This document shows, in pieces, positions 1 to 14,900 of a stretch of DNA of 64,000 nucleotides (its first letter is position 1; every line of letters begins with the position of its first letter). Under the pieces are notes generated by a model. That model was not told the origin of the DNA. It saw only the letters and a program-made list of their open reading frames with translations, and made no database searches. Source of the stretch: Cheilinus undulatus (Eukaryota > Chordata > Actinopteri > Labriformes > Labridae); NCBI RefSeq assembly GCF_018320785.1, contig NC_054866.1, positions 30,853,000-30,916,999 on the forward strand, written 5' to 3'. A program made the position numbers and the translations under genes.

Positions 1-3000
1 TGGAAGGCAGGGCAGGCAGTCAGATTGATGAGTATTTGTCGTCCTGTTGCTGTAATATCCTTTGGGACAGGGTAAGGGTGCTGAGGAGCCCAGGGAACAG
101 TAATGACCTTCAGGACACCTGTCACCTGTCAGCCCTCCATCCTGCGGTGTGGGTGACCAGGCCCCAGAGAGGCAAAAGTACCCTGCTTCACATTGACCTG
201 ATGTAACACCCTTCCCAGGGGCCGCACAGAAGGAGCCTGGTTCAGTAAGGAAAAAGATTAAAATACAAAGGAATGGAGTCTCTGCAGAATAGAAAGTGTG
301 CAGCAAGCACTGAATTCTATGTTTATCTCACTGGGGATCTGTGTTTGCTGCTTTAACATTTAGATCACCCCACACTCTTATTCTATGACTTAACCTTAAG
401 GAAACTTAGAGTAGCATAATTAGCAGTGAATGGTGTGTGACCTGGAGGGCAGGGCAAGCAGTCCTGGAGTTTTGCCATGCGAGTGTAGGGGTTGATGGAT
501 CCAACTGGACATGGGAACTGGTGTTTGGACCATGTCCCGGATGGGCAGTAATAGCCCACCGGACACTCGTAACTTCTAGACAGAGAGCCATTATTCCTGC
601 CAGGGCAGTAAAAGCTACCCAGACAACAAGGAGGGAATAAATTAATACTTGACTGCTGGTGGTAGCAATGAGGTATGGATGCATTTGTGCTTTTAATGTA
701 TGGAAGGTAGGAAAACAGTCATTACTGCATGTAAAAATAAACATGTAGTAAGTTGTTCAGCAATCCATCATGATTATATGTGGAAATGTGAATGTGTTTA
801 CAGCGCAAAGTGGCTGTGTGAGCCTGATAAGCTAGTTTACCCCTGGGGACAGGCGCTGCAGCTGGCTAAGCCGTCGTCTGTGCTGATGGTTCCCAGGGGG
901 CACTGCTGTGGAGCTGCAGAACCCTTAGAACAGTAATAACCTGCTTGTGCAAAGACAAGAGTCATGAAAGAGATGTACACTCAAGCACACACAGAAACAT
1001 GCAGAAACCACAGGCGGGAATGCATTCAATTTCTAGTGTCAATAGAGCAGCTGCTTATGTTTGGCCCTATTAGCTTAAAAAAATCATTTGTTAATTTGCT
1101 CAGTAAGCCAGCTCTTGTCTTGTATCAAGTTGAAAAAACGTGTTTTTGTTTTATAGCCCCTCATCTTCATGTAGACAAATTTGTTTCTTTTGTTCTAAGT
1201 ATGGGGAATAAGTCACCTTTAGGGCACAGTCCTCCCTGGCTGTCTCTCAAAGAAGGGTCAGGACGATATGCACCCTCCAAACAGAAGAAACCTTCCCAGC
1301 ACTCTCCCGAAGGTGCTGTGAGACCCACAGTATCACAATAGTAACCAGGGGGACATAGCTGGCAATCTTCCTGAGAGGGGAGACAAGAGATACAAAGAAA
1401 GAGAAAAGAGGCAGAAAGAGAGAGAGAGAGAGGCTGTAAGATATTGCAAAAGGAGATAGTGTGTCTTGCTGCAGCATTGATTTAGGATTAGATGTTGATC
1501 AAGTGCCACAATAGAAAACATTGTAGGGTACTGTGTAGTCAGTAAAGAGATGGGGTGAACTGGTTTAAAAAGGACTCAACACAGTGATGTAATGCTAGCT
1601 AAAAAGCTGTAATATTCAGTACAGAAATATATTAGCCTTGCATAATCATAATAGATTTTAAAGTCAGCTTACCACAGTGAACATATTTTCTGACTGATTA
1701 TTTTACATTGACTACTTTTTATAGTAGGGCTTTTATTTCACAGTATCAATTTATCAATTCTGATGTCATGATAAGAATTTTCATCAAGTGTTGATCAGAC
1801 AATCAATAGCAGCATTAAAAAAGCCACAGTAATTTGTTTGTATGCTATATTCATGTAAACTTTCTTTTCATGTCTTCAATATGTATGTGCAATATATGTT
1901 GGTTATGTGTCCACCTGTGGGAAATTGAATTGATTGGACATGATTTGGAAAGGCACACAACTCTCTATAGAAAGCCTCACAGTTGACAATGCATATCAGA
2001 GCAAAAACCAAGCCATGAGGTCAAAGGAACTGTCTGCAGAACTTAGAGATTGTTGCAAGGCACAGATATGGGGAAGGCTACAAAAACCTTTCTGCTGGCC
2101 TCAAGATCACAGTGGCCTCTATAATTCTCAAATGGAAGAAGTTTGGCACATACAGGACTCTTCCAACAGCTAGTCACCCAGCGAAACTGAGCAATCAGGG
2201 GAGAAGGGTCTTAGTGAGAGAGGTCACTCTGATTGAGCTCCAGAGATCCTGTGTGGAGATGAGACAAAGTTCCAGAAGGACAAGCTTTACTGCAGCCATC
2301 CACTGATCTTTACTTATGGCAGACTGGCTAGACAGAAGCCTCTCCTCACTTGTAAGCCTGTTTGGCTTTCGCAAGGAGTCTTTTGCAAACTTGATGTGTT
2401 TTGCACTGAGGAGTGGCCTCCAGCTAGCCACTCCTCCATCCCAACTCCAAACAAGATCTCTGGGGCTCATTCAGAATGACGATGAGGTTCTTGGTCACCC
2501 CTCTCACTTGTACCTTCTCCCCAAATTGCTTGGTTTGGCCAGCCCTACTGGTTGTGTCAAACTTCTTCCATTTGAGAATTATGGGGGCCACAGCATACAT
2601 TTTTTGTAGCATTCCCTGGATCTGTGCCTTGAAACAATCCTGTTTCTGTGCTCTGCAGGCAGTGCCTTTTACCTCATGGCTTGGTTTTTGCTCTGATATG
2701 CATTATCAACTGTGAGGTCTTCTATAGAGAGGTGTTTTAGAAATCACGTCCAATCAATTTACCACAACTAGACTCTAATCAAGGTGTAGAAACATCTCAA
2801 CAAAGATCCAGAGAAATGGGAGGAAACTGAAATGAATTTAAAGTTTCAAAGGGTCTGAATACTTATGCCAATGTGATATTTTAACTTTTCATTTTTCAGA
2901 AATTTGCAAAAGTGTCTAAAATCCTGTTTTCTCTTTGTCATTAATGGGAGAAAATTTTGAAATTAAACGATTATAGCAACATAACGAATTGAAAAAAGTG

Positions 3001-5925
3001 AAGGGGTCTAAATACTTTCTGAATTCACTGTATATGATATTATCTGGCAGCTTGTGTGTGCAGCACCTGGAGTCCAAGACATATTTCCCTAATGGGATAA
3101 TAAAGTGTATCGTATTGCAACGTAGCACATTATGAACTGCTTAACTTAAAATGGCATTAAGCAGCAAACTGAAAGAATAAAAGTTATTTAATATCACAAC
3201 ATGATCATTTTAACTTGATTCAATGTTGAGCAGAAAGATTTCTCTCTCAATCATTGTCAGAGAGGCATGTGAGTGTGACAATGAGTCAAAATGTCAAAAT
3301 GACCTGGGAGACTAATTTGGTGAGGTTAGAGAATGTGCCACGAGGACAGGGCAGAGGATGGATGGAGGCTGGGGGGCAGTAATGACCTGCAGGACATGGC
3401 CCTCCCTCTCCTGGTGAGAGATACAGAGAACACACTGTGATTGGTCAACAGTCTCAACATAGGACCACTAAAGGACAACAGAAGAAACCACTGATTATGC
3501 AAAGACAAGATTTCAGTGTTGTCACACATCATTTATAAAATATGTGAGCCTGTACCATAGAGCCTGAAGTCTGGTTCAGATGCCTGCTTACCTGTGACCT
3601 CTGAGAGAGGTTGTGGAGAGATGTTTCCATGTAAGCAGTAATACCCCTCCTGACATGGTCCAGTGACGGCTGTGCCATTTCTGGAAGAGCAGTAATGGCC
3701 ACCGTCACACTGCCTGCACTGAGATACAGACCAGTAACCAGGGTCAGGGCCATAAGTTCCCTCTGGACAGCTTCTCAAGTCAAACCCAGTACCTTCAGGA
3801 CAGTAAAAGCCTTCAGACCAGAAACCAACACAGGGAAATGCATTAATACAGAGATAGTTGTGTTATTTCATTGTTTTCATTTGTTTCTTTTGTTTTATAA
3901 CATGAAACCACAAACCTGCAGGACATAAGTACAGAGAGCCAGACACACAGTGCCAGCCAGGCACACAGGGCTCACAGTGAGTTGCGTGTGTAACAGCAGT
4001 ATATGTCCCAGGATCACAGGGCACAGGTTTAGAGGTTCCCTCAGGGCAGTAGTGACCATCAGGACAGGGTCCCCCTGTTATTCCATCAATAGGGGTTGAT
4101 GTGACAGCTCCCTCTACACAGTAATACCTGCATAACAAAAATGAGAACGCATCAATATCAAGTGGTGACCCAGAATAACTGTGGCTATCGACTGCATTAA
4201 CACAGCAGGCGGTTCTCTCTGCCATCATGCCTGGATGTGGGGTACAAATGCTGTAATTATGTCACACTGTTGTGTCCAAGGTTGTAGCTTATATAAGTTA
4301 AGGGTATTTCAAAGATAATTAGCATCTCAACATGTCTTCGTCTTTCAGCAACTAACAAGTTTGGCTTTATTTTGATATACAGCATAATAAATAATACAAC
4401 TGATATCATTTAGCTATGCTACCAGACAACAGCTAAGCTATGGATAAATCCACCTTCTGGCTAATAGGAGGTTAGTAGCTGTGAAGTGGTCAAATATTTA
4501 AATCATCTGCCATGAAAGTATGGAAATGTAATTATCTAATGTTATTTCCTGGACAGTCAGCATTAAAGTATCAAACACACATTAAGGCTAATAATTAGTG
4601 CATTCATTTTTATACTGATTATAAGCTGTGCATGAGTTTCAGTACAGTTTGGATAAGTCACTGCAATGTCTCCCTGCAGCCCCAGTGATGTAAAATTAGT
4701 ACAGCACTGCTCCTTTGTGTCTCATTTTACTTAAAAAAGAAAAACTCACAGAAAGCTCTGTGGATGAGCCAAAAGTCGTCCGCACCTTGTATTATCAACA
4801 TTTACCCTTTTTACTGTTCCATTTTATTTCTGTTAATCCATAGCAAGTTCCTTTTCCACGGTTAAATTCATGTCATGATTTTTCGTCTCCCAAAAGTTCC
4901 TTATTTTTTTCAAAATCAAAGCAAACAGGAAGTCGATTACCTTACAGTATGTCTCAAATCACATACTTCTGTAAGTATACTGTTATTTAGAACACTAAAT
5001 GCAGCACAGAGCACTTAATCACAGCAGATTGTGTTGTCTCAAATCAGGGACTGCAACCTTTCTCTAACAGGAAGTGATGACAGTTTGACTGCCCCTGTTT
5101 TCTTCTTCTACTTCTTTTTTAACGGTGAGTTATAAATAGATGTTAGAAACAGAAATTTGACGGTTATTTTCACTTACTATAACATTCATATGACTTGTAT
5201 TTCATGTTAACATTGTTTGCCTGAAGGAAATGAACTTAGTTTGCCTTAAATACCCTTTTGTTTAGCTTGTAATGTACTGCTGTTGTTAATAACACATTAG
5301 CTTGTTAGCAGATGCTAACATCAGCTAGCTAACAAGATAATATAAGCTGTCATCGATATGGCGTTCATTGAGGGTGCGAAGTGTCTGTGTTCCACACTTA
5401 ATTCTTGGGATGGTTTTGAGTGTGAAGTACACAAGATTTAAGTATATCTCTCAGTGTGAACGCATTTTGGGCACTTATGTACTCAAAATGTTGTGTTTAG
5501 TAGTTTAGTATCAAATGAAACAGAAACAGTTGCCAAATATTGGAATTTCAAAACAGGAGATTAAACTTTATCAAGATTTAATAACCGAAAGTGTTTGACT
5601 ACTCCAATTGTCACCCTGCAATTAATGACATACAACCTTGAACACATGCACAACAAAGTAGCGTCCTACCCCGAGTGTGATGTCAGAAGAATATGGCTAT
5701 ACAATCAATATGACAACTGGAAATCATAACAAAACAACACTAGTTATAGTCATGTCAAAGTTTATCTAAGTCTGAAATACCCCCCACGGCAGGGTCCACT
5801 AGGTTTAGTCAAGCCAGCAGAGTCACAGTAAAATCCTCCCAAACAGCGTTTGCAGTCCTCCTGTATAGGCAGGCCTGAGATATTGGACCAGCTTCCCTGG
5901 GGGCAGGGTACAGGAGCTGTGGTGC
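1..5925 (-). CDS. Giant Cys-rich gene, exons 37-44 (last exon cut by the window edge)
   Basis: Exons are 5781-5925, 3916-4127, 3592-3810, 3304-3410, 1217-1370, 841-940, 442-614 and 1-236 (open at the left edge). Modules include [93 protein letters not shown] and [11 protein letters not shown]. The frame is still open and still inside a repeat at position 1, so further exons exist to the left. Whether the protein ends in more repeats, a membrane anchor or another domain cannot be told from this window. Confidence 0.85.
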
Positions 5926-8900
5926 CTGCAAAGACATCCAAACACAAACTCACATTTCAACTTCAGTAAACAGAGGGCAGGCACAAAACTTAAAATATAA
6001 AAGCCAAGTAAAAGACAACAACTGTGACAATTTTTCATGCACTGTAAGCTGAATTTAGGCATGAATAATTAAGTGAAACACTCTTTAAGACTCACTCGGC
6101 ATTGAGCAACTAAGGATTTATTTTACCCTACAGCAGCACTTTAAAAGCATGGACAACTGCCCCAGGTTATAGAGAGCAAGTGTACAAATTAAATTCAAGA
6201 ACATAATATTCAGGTTACAAGATAAATCTTGTCAGAACTTCCTGTAGGCCCCTAAATGGTCTTTTGCATGAATAAAACATTATGGCTCTTGAATATAAAG
6301 CAGTACCAAGTAAATAGCCTTACAAGTTCTAAACTGATTGCATAAACTGTGTCTCCACTTAGCTGCTGAAAAACATTACATTAATTTTGAAAATGTGGAC
6401 CTTTTACAACATGACACATGATACATGTATCAAAAGGATATCAGCTTTGAGGCAGCTGATGGTGATTGATTGTTTATTAAGGAAGAATAAGCCTTAACCT
6501 GAGGGGCAGAAATGACCAGGTGGACATCGGGAACCTGCGAGTCCACCCAGAGGGCTGGGGGATGATGCTCCCTGTTTGCACCAATAACCAGCATGACATG
6601 GTCCTATAAGGGGAGAGTATCATAACACGTAATCATTATTGTTTTATGTTTGGATAATCAATTTCCATTTGTATAAGTAGTGTCTTACAAATATCTCATG
6701 GCTTGTTACCATATATCCAGAGCTATCTACACTAAAGTAAAGCTAAATGTATTGTATGTTTGGTAGATCACCCATTTAAATGTTTAAAACAGAAACCAAA
6801 TTATCAAATTTAAAGATCCCTATAAGAACCACTCAAAAAAACTTCACTAAAACAACAAATTAAAGGGCATTAAAGAATTAGGAGAGTTTGCTTTTTCTCA
6901 CCTGCTGGCTCTGACAGTCCCTCAGAAGGACAGTATTGTCCAGCAGCACATGGTGTGCAGCCAACAAGGCTGTCTGTGCCCTCTCTGGGGTTGAATGAGC
7001 CTATGGGGCAGGGGTGTTGGTTGGGCAAGGCAGTACCAGCTGGGCAGTAGTGTCCTTTAGGGCAGGGCCTTGGTACAGAGGCATTTGCTGGTCTCATATC
7101 ACAGTAGTAGCCTTGAAAGAGGAGACATTTATTTCATAATTAGCTACATGAACACATAATAATTAACTCTAAAAATAGGAGGAAACTTGTTTCAGCAAAC
7201 TTGAAAAGTGCTGGATAATAAGTCCAACTATGCAAGTGATGAAGCTGTCAACTTTTAGAGATTACAAACATGCAGCATTGTTTGAGAGCTGTGTTCATTG
7301 TGACCTGTTCAGCAAAACATAAATGTCAAAAGGAAAAAAATGGGAGTTTCAAAAACAAAGAAAACACATGTTTCTGCTGAGGAGGTAGTATAGAGGGCTC
7401 CTACCTGCCTCACAGCCTGTGCAGGCTGCCTGTTTTTCCCTGGTTTGGTAGGTTCCTGATGGGCAGGGCTCTGGCGCTGCACTACCCTGTAAACAGAAGT
7501 GGCCTGGAGGACAAGGCACGGCTGTGGCAACAGTCTGACCAGGTGGGCACCAGTAGCCTATCATGTTAGTAAGAACCACAATACACAAGATTATCTTAAC
7601 TTATTTCCTTATGAAATAGTTATCTACCAAAAATGTACCTAAGTTATTTAATATATGTGAATCACTCTACTGTGTATTGACAGACCTTCACTGCAGGGTC
7701 CAGAAGGGGCTCTGAGGCCTGATCCCCTGCAGTAAAAACCTGGGGTGCAGGGCTGACAGCCAGCTTCACTGGTCAGACCTTGCACTGGTGAGAAAGTACC
7801 AGTCGGGCATAAATCTGGTTCTCCTGAACCCTCAGCTGTTAACAAAAAGTAGTTGGAACAGATATTCATTCATCCTTTAATTCTTTGCCTTTAAGTAGAA
7901 ATGTATTTCCTGTATTTCAAGGCAAAAAAAAGCTAATTTCTGGACACACTGGCACACATAAAGTGTGAAAACACCCTACGCAGGTCAGCAGTTTATCAGC
8001 AGGCTTGCACAAATAGACATGAGATGACTCACACCCATGGGTGATTTAAGGTGTCCACCTGAGTCATAGCCACAGCTACTTTATAAAGTCTCTGTTTCAC
8101 CTAATTTGCATGTCTCTGGGCTTTGGGTAGACATTAGAGAATCAAAAGAAAACCCCTGAGGTTGTATTTCTATAAAAACTATTCAAATCACTTCCGAAGT
8201 TTGGTCATTTGGATAAAAAGAATATTAAGGGCTATGCCATAAGTCCCTCCATTTCTTGTTATACTTAGTAATAAAAACTGAAAGTGCATCATACCTGAGA
8301 TTCTTGGGCCTAAAGTGCAGTCTGCATAACCAAGTTTGCTTTGTAGGTTAGTTTCTAATACAACAATTTCAAGGATTACCACAGTATGTCCCAGGTGGAC
8401 AGATGTTGCCTGTTTCTCCATCTGCTGGTCTGGCCTCAGTCGCTCCTCCTACACAGTAGTATCCCGGGGAGCAGGGACCCATCGGAAAAGCAAGACCTTC
8501 AGGCAAATATGTGTACGATGTTATGCAAAGTTTATGTAGCTTCAAATAAACACTATATTATGGATTTACTTTACTTCCACTGAAAAAAAGGGATCCACTG
8601 ATAACTTTTTTTCATAACATATACTTACATCTGGGTACTCACTGACACTAAGAACTAATATGAGTACTTAATAATTCCATAAATATTCTAAAATAACTGA
8701 AAGGTGCCAGAGGCCTAAAGACTACATCTGAATGCCCCATATCATTCTGTGGTCTCTCATCAGTGTTCCACCCAATCCTCTGTCTTATCTAAATAAAGGC
8801 ATAAAAGCCCAATTATATATATTTAAAAATCAAACAAATAAATAAATAAACATTAGCATGTTTAATCTAAACATTTGTTCCTAAGTTAGGTTTCGGTACC

Positions 8901-11900
8901 ACAAAGACGCATGAAATGATATGTTGCCCCATTTTTGTTCATATAAGGAGCTATTTTTTATGGAGTTATTATTCTCCCCTCCTCTTGACATTTTAGCAGT
9001 GCATGATCTGTAGTAAGCTTATTTAAAGAGGGTTTACTCAAAGGAGACTTAAACAAGTGTGTATAGTATACCTATACCCTGGTTATACACCTGGTATACC
9101 TGGTATACACTGGGAACACTGTATAATTTGGCTTTTCTGATGAAAAATACAAAAAAAAAAAAAAAACGATTTAATGTCAAAGTGAAAAAAGATTCATACA
9201 AAGTAATACCATTTAAATAAAAATATGTGATGTAAAATAACTGACTGCATACATATTATCAATCAGGCCTGCACATCTGGACACTGCAATTTTACTTGAT
9301 GATGGATTTATCTGAAATCAGGGAGATGTTCAGTGCCTTGGAAGTTCTTTTGTATCTAACCCCTTTCTTATATTTTGACCTTTATACAATGACCTTTTCT
9401 CTGAGTTGCTTGGAGCGTTCTTTTGTCTTCATGGTGTAATGTTGCCAGGAAAACTGATAAACCAGTGACTGGACCTTCCAGACACAGGTATCTTTATATT
9501 GCAATCATTTGAGACACATTCACTGCACTTCACTGTGATCCTCATTTCACTATTTGTGAGACTATTAACACCAGTTGAGTGGAGCTCTGTTGAATTAGGT
9601 CAGTCACTTTCAAAGGGGGTGAATATCTATGCAGTCACTTGCAAATGTTTATTCGATTGATATTTCTTTGTAGAAATCTTTTTCACTTTGACATTAAAGA
9701 GTTTATCTGTCAAAAAAGTCAAATTATGGGGAGCAGGTGGCCTAGTGGTTAAAGGCACTCCCCATGTACATGCATGGGTCAAGAGTGGGGGAGAGACATG
9801 CGGGCGGCATGGGCTGGGTTCGAATCTGGCCTGAGGCCCTTTACTGCATGTCTCTCCCCCACTCTTGATCCTGTTTCTGACTATCCACTGTCCTCCTCTA
9901 TACAATAAATGCCCAAAAATAAATCTTAACCAAAAAAAAAAAAAAAAAAAGTCAAATTATATTGGCCATGATTGAATGATAAAATCAATGAATGGTTAAA
10001 ACAAGGGGGGAGAATACTTTTTATAGGCACTGTATATCAAGATTTGCATTGATCTTTGATCTTTGATTCTCTATTGGGTTGAGGTCTGGACTTTGACTCG
10101 GCCACTCCAGAACATTCAGCTTGTTGTCTTTAAACCATTTCTGTGTAGCTTTTGCTAGGGTCACTGTCTTGCTGCAATATACTGTAAATCTTCTCCCGAG
10201 CTATAGTTCTCCTGCAGATTGAATAACATTGTCTTCAAGGATTTTCAAATATTTCGCTACATTCATTTTACCTTCTACCTTTACCCTCCTTCTTGTACAG
10301 TCACTCAGTTTGTGAGGATGGCCTGATCTAGGCAGATTTACATGTGCCATATTCCTTCCATTTCTATGAAAGGGGGTGGGACTACAGGGGATGCTCAGTG
10401 TCTTGGAACTGCTTTTGTATCCATCCCCTGACTTACAATTTTCAATAATATTTTCTCTGAGTTGCTTGGAGTCCTTTTGTCTTCATGGTGTAATGTTGGC
10501 CAGAAATACTGATTAATTAGAATCTGGATCTTCCAGACACAGGTGTCTTTATGATACAATCACTAGAGACACATTCACTGCACTCAGAAGATCATCATTT
10601 CCCCATTGCACCAACTGCCTGGACCTCTGTTGAATTAGGTTAGTCATTTTAAAGGGAGTGAATATTTAGGCAATCACTTATTTGACCTGATATTTATTTA
10701 TTTGATGTAAATTTTTAGAAATCTGTTTCCACTTTGACATTAAAAGGTGTGTGGTTTATGTCAAAAAAGCCAAAGTATATTGACCGTGATTGATTTAAAA
10801 ATTAATAAAAGGGTAAAACAATCACTCTTTTTATTTTTTACAAAGGTAAGTTTAGGAAATACATTGATAATATTTCCTAGCAAGAGTTAAAGAAGTAAAC
10901 ATGAATAACAAAGACTCCTAAACAAAGACTTCAGCACTGAGTTATGTCAGTCCTTGAACCAATTTTGAATGTCTAAAAAGAAAAATATGTCCTCAACTGT
11001 CTATGATTTATTATCAAGGGTTTTGTGATAACATCTGTTTTGTTCAAATGAATACCAGTACACCAAGGACATGCTCCGCTGTCACACTGACAATGGACAA
11101 TGATGTTGATGCTGTAGATGTAATGATTTCTGTCATAATACCTGAGATGTTACAGAAGGTTCCAGGTGGACAAGGCAGTGGCTCTGAGCTGCCCAAAGGG
11201 CAGTAAAAGCCAACCTGACAGCGCCCCCCTGTGGACGTAGCTGGACACAGACAGTTGGCATTTGTGTAATTGTCCAAGTCAAAAGGTTGGGAGTTCCATG
11301 CTGCTGACACACAAAACCAGCCTGGGAGGAAAAAACACAACAGGAGACAGAGTGGGAGACAATAAAGGTGACGTACTGATTTTTTTTTTTTTTTTTTTAC
11401 TGCTGTATTTTCTGTGATATACAAAAACCGATGTTTCTGCCTCAAAATAAGCATCTGTAGATATCCCATGTTCACTTCCAAAGCAGAGTGTGAAACAAAG
11501 CATACCAAAAGAGCTGGAAGAAGGCACAGAGGAAGGTGAGAGAGATGAGTCATTGATGTGAAAACCAGTTTTAATAAAGCAGGTAAACACTCTTCACAGG
11601 TCTGCCCGAGAAATGCTTTCATAACGTGATCTGCATTTGATTCAGGCTGTTTTTCTCCTTTAAACATAAAAAGATAATATAAACAGATACATCTAAAAGC
11701 TTATTCTGTTGCTTATCAGGTTCAGTACAAAGTACATGAGAGGAAATTATGACTAATGTATCTGGATTTGAGTCTTGGTATTTGGGCCTGTTTCAACTTT
11801 GCTTGCCAGAACCTTAAGACATGGGAGTTGGCAGAAAGGAAGAACTCTTCCTAAAAAACCATAAGAAACTAATCTGCAGTGCTTTGTTTGGTAGAAATAA

Positions 11901-14900
11901 ACACCATTACTGACCAGCCTTGCATTTTCCAGACACTTTGGTCAGCCTCTCCTTCTCACAGTAGTGTCCTGGAGGACAGGGCAGGCAGCTGTCCAGGCTG
12001 TGAGTCATTGGCTCTGGGTTGAAATATCCACGAGGACAGGGGAACTGAGTGGCATGCCTGGTTCCTATGTACATAATACAGTTAGTTAAGAAGTTTCAAT
12101 TTTCTTTTTCTTTAATCTAATGAAAGTAAAAATGAAAGTCATGAGTATTTTTTGTGTGTCTACCATCAGGGCAGTAGAATCCAGGAGGGCAGGGAAACTT
12201 GGCAAAGTTGGCTGTCATTTCTGGACAGTAATATCCAGCCGGGCAGCGGAAACACACTGACTGGCCTGTGAGGTTGGTGTAGGTTCCAGCTGGGCAAGAT
12301 AACGGCCTCTCACTACCCTTGGGGCAATAATGAGCTACTGGGCAAAGACCTCCTTCTGAGCCTGGAGAGGAAGAAAACAATTAGACGTGGTAAATTAAAA
12401 GGATTATGAGGGCTAAGCTTTTAATGTGATGAGTCCTGTGATAAATCCCTGATTCATTCAGTAATCATTCATTTAACAAAACACCCTCACACATACAGAT
12501 TTCCTGCATTTATCAGCATCTGTTTCTCATCCAACTGATGCATAATCATAAGATTTCACCACATATTATACATTAGCTCTGCTCTTCTCTCTCTTTCATC
12601 TCATGCACAGAGAGCATTCATTATATATAATTAACGAATTAAAAGTAAGTTTCATTAAATATATATATTTTTAAAAGAAAAGGTAGCGCTTTATATAAAG
12701 GGGTATGCATAAAACTGGCATGACACTGTCATAATCATGTGATGACACCTGTCATTGACATTAAGAGGGCTTTGTGAAGGTTTATGAATGGTCAGTTATG
12801 TAACCTTTAATCCAAAATTGGCACTGTTTGGGAAGTCACTATCATGACAATGCTAATGTAATGCAAATAGATGAAACTTAATAGTTTCTTTAAGTTTGAT
12901 GATCAGGTCTACTATGACATTTTAATGTCAAGTTCACAAAATTAAGATATTGGTATATTATTTTGTCTTGGTTAATGTCAATTTGTCATGTCATAAACAA
13001 TGTCAATGTTGCATTAAAGTTGATATACCTGACCGAATGACACTTGATGACAACATTTATAAATGCTCATAAAGATGGATGCCATGTCATAATTATACAT
13101 ACTCCTTCAAATAAAGTGTTACCTAAGAAGACAGTGATGATTTCCCTGTTTTACCTGTGGCTGTTGTGTCCCCCCCTGGACAGAAGAATCCGGACTTACA
13201 CAGTCCAGATGGACGAGTGAGTCCGGCAATGCCACAGAAGTGACCGGCTGGACATGGACTACAGCCATAGGTGTCTGTCAAATGAAGGCTGAAACCAAGG
13301 ACAGATATACACACGCACACACATAAAATTAAATAGGACACAAAAAACTGCCTAAAATTGTGTAAGTTTAAAATTTGGGTCCACAAACCTTTTCGAGTAG
13401 CTCCCTGGTGGACAGGGCAGAGGGAGGCTGGTGCCTTCAGGACAGTATCGCCCCTTTGGACATGCTCCGCCCACTCCTGTGCTGAAGTTACCATCTGGGT
13501 TCTGAAAGTTTACACCTTGACAAGTCACGTATTAATGATGGGTTCAGTTATCTTAATTAAGTAAATAAATGTTTTTCAATTATCACCTTTTTGAATTAGG
13601 CCAGAGTGATAAAAGGCAACATGCCCCTATAACAGCATGGAGTTTACCTGCTATGCAATAATAACCAGCTTGGCAGGGTCCAGTGGGTTCAAACAGACCC
13701 CAGTCCTCACAAAAAAATCCTGTTGATACAGCACAGATAATTTAAATATTCAGTGCAATACAACAAAACAATAAAGTGCTGAGTTCAAGTTCTATTATTG
13801 GATAATTTTCTCCTCTGCTGAAGCAAGCTTACAAAGCACTTTCAGTCATTACCTTTTATGAAGCAAACCAGTTTCCAGTTTTGTAGTAATTCAATGACTT
13901 TTTACAACCAAAATTACCTCACATAATATTTTATGAGACCTTCAAGGTCTTAAAAAGCAGTGAAGAGAAATGTGAGTCAATACTATCACCTGCTGGACAG
14001 ATGAGGCACTGCTCCACTTGGCTAAGGCCAATATGAGGGCTGTATGTACCAGGAGGGCAAGGCAGGATGCCTTCAACCCCTCCACCAAGACAGTAGTGTC
14101 CTGCAGGACATGTCTGGACCCCTTCTCCAGACAGACAGTAAGTCCCTGAGGGGCACTCATCACATACTTCTGCCCCTTCAGATGAATAAGACATGATAAA
14201 AATAAAGGAGAATCGTTTGTTTATTTCACATTTAAAATCATGCTATTTCATCTGTGATGTATTTTCTTTACCTGTTGTGTTTGAAAATGTCCCATCAGGG
14301 CAAACAATGGGAGAAAATGATCCAAGAGGACAGTAGTATCCAAGAGGACAAATGTTTCCTGTCACACTGTCTGAAGGCATTGGAGACACGGCTCCTCCTG
14401 AACAGTAATACCCTAAAAACAGAGGTTCAGTCAAACAACCCATGTTTGTAATTGTGCAAAGTATTGCAGCAGCAGAACATGACTATGTTTGGTGTCAGAC
14501 TCCTCGCAGATTTATTTTACATGCAGAGTGTTGCTGAGAAGAGGAACAAGTTGAAGAGCAATGCGATAGCATCTTAACCCTTCCCCTCAGAGCCTGCAGG
14601 CAGATAATGTGGTGGTGATGGGTTAAAAGCAAAGTACAGAAGAGATTCAAGGCAGAGCTGTCAATAACAGAGCAGAGGGAGAGACCAGAAGTCCTACAGC
14701 CTAGACAGAGCACCAAAATGGGAGTATGTTTGTTAAGTGATTGGATAATGCTTATGTCAGATTTAAAATCAGCATGGCTCAAGTTGTCTGCCTGAATTAG
14801 CATGCAGGCCTTGTTCCATTTCAAACAGTAATCATCAGTTTCTCTACAAAAAAAAAATACTGTGCTATAGGTAGGTGATAAAAAAAATTCCATCTTAGTC

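Noticed and set aside
406..744. 112-codon minus-strand ORF
   Set aside because: It overlaps exon 43 of the Cys-rich gene in the wrong frame; the correct frame gives the [10 protein letters not shown] module.
2112..2715. Short ORFs on both strands
   Set aside because: They are fragments of the broken Tc1 transposase arms, interrupted by stops.
9728..9830. tRNA gene at the head of the SINE
   Set aside because: The box spacing is stretched by an inserted repeat and no cloverleaf forms; the flanking duplication and poly-A show it is a SINE.
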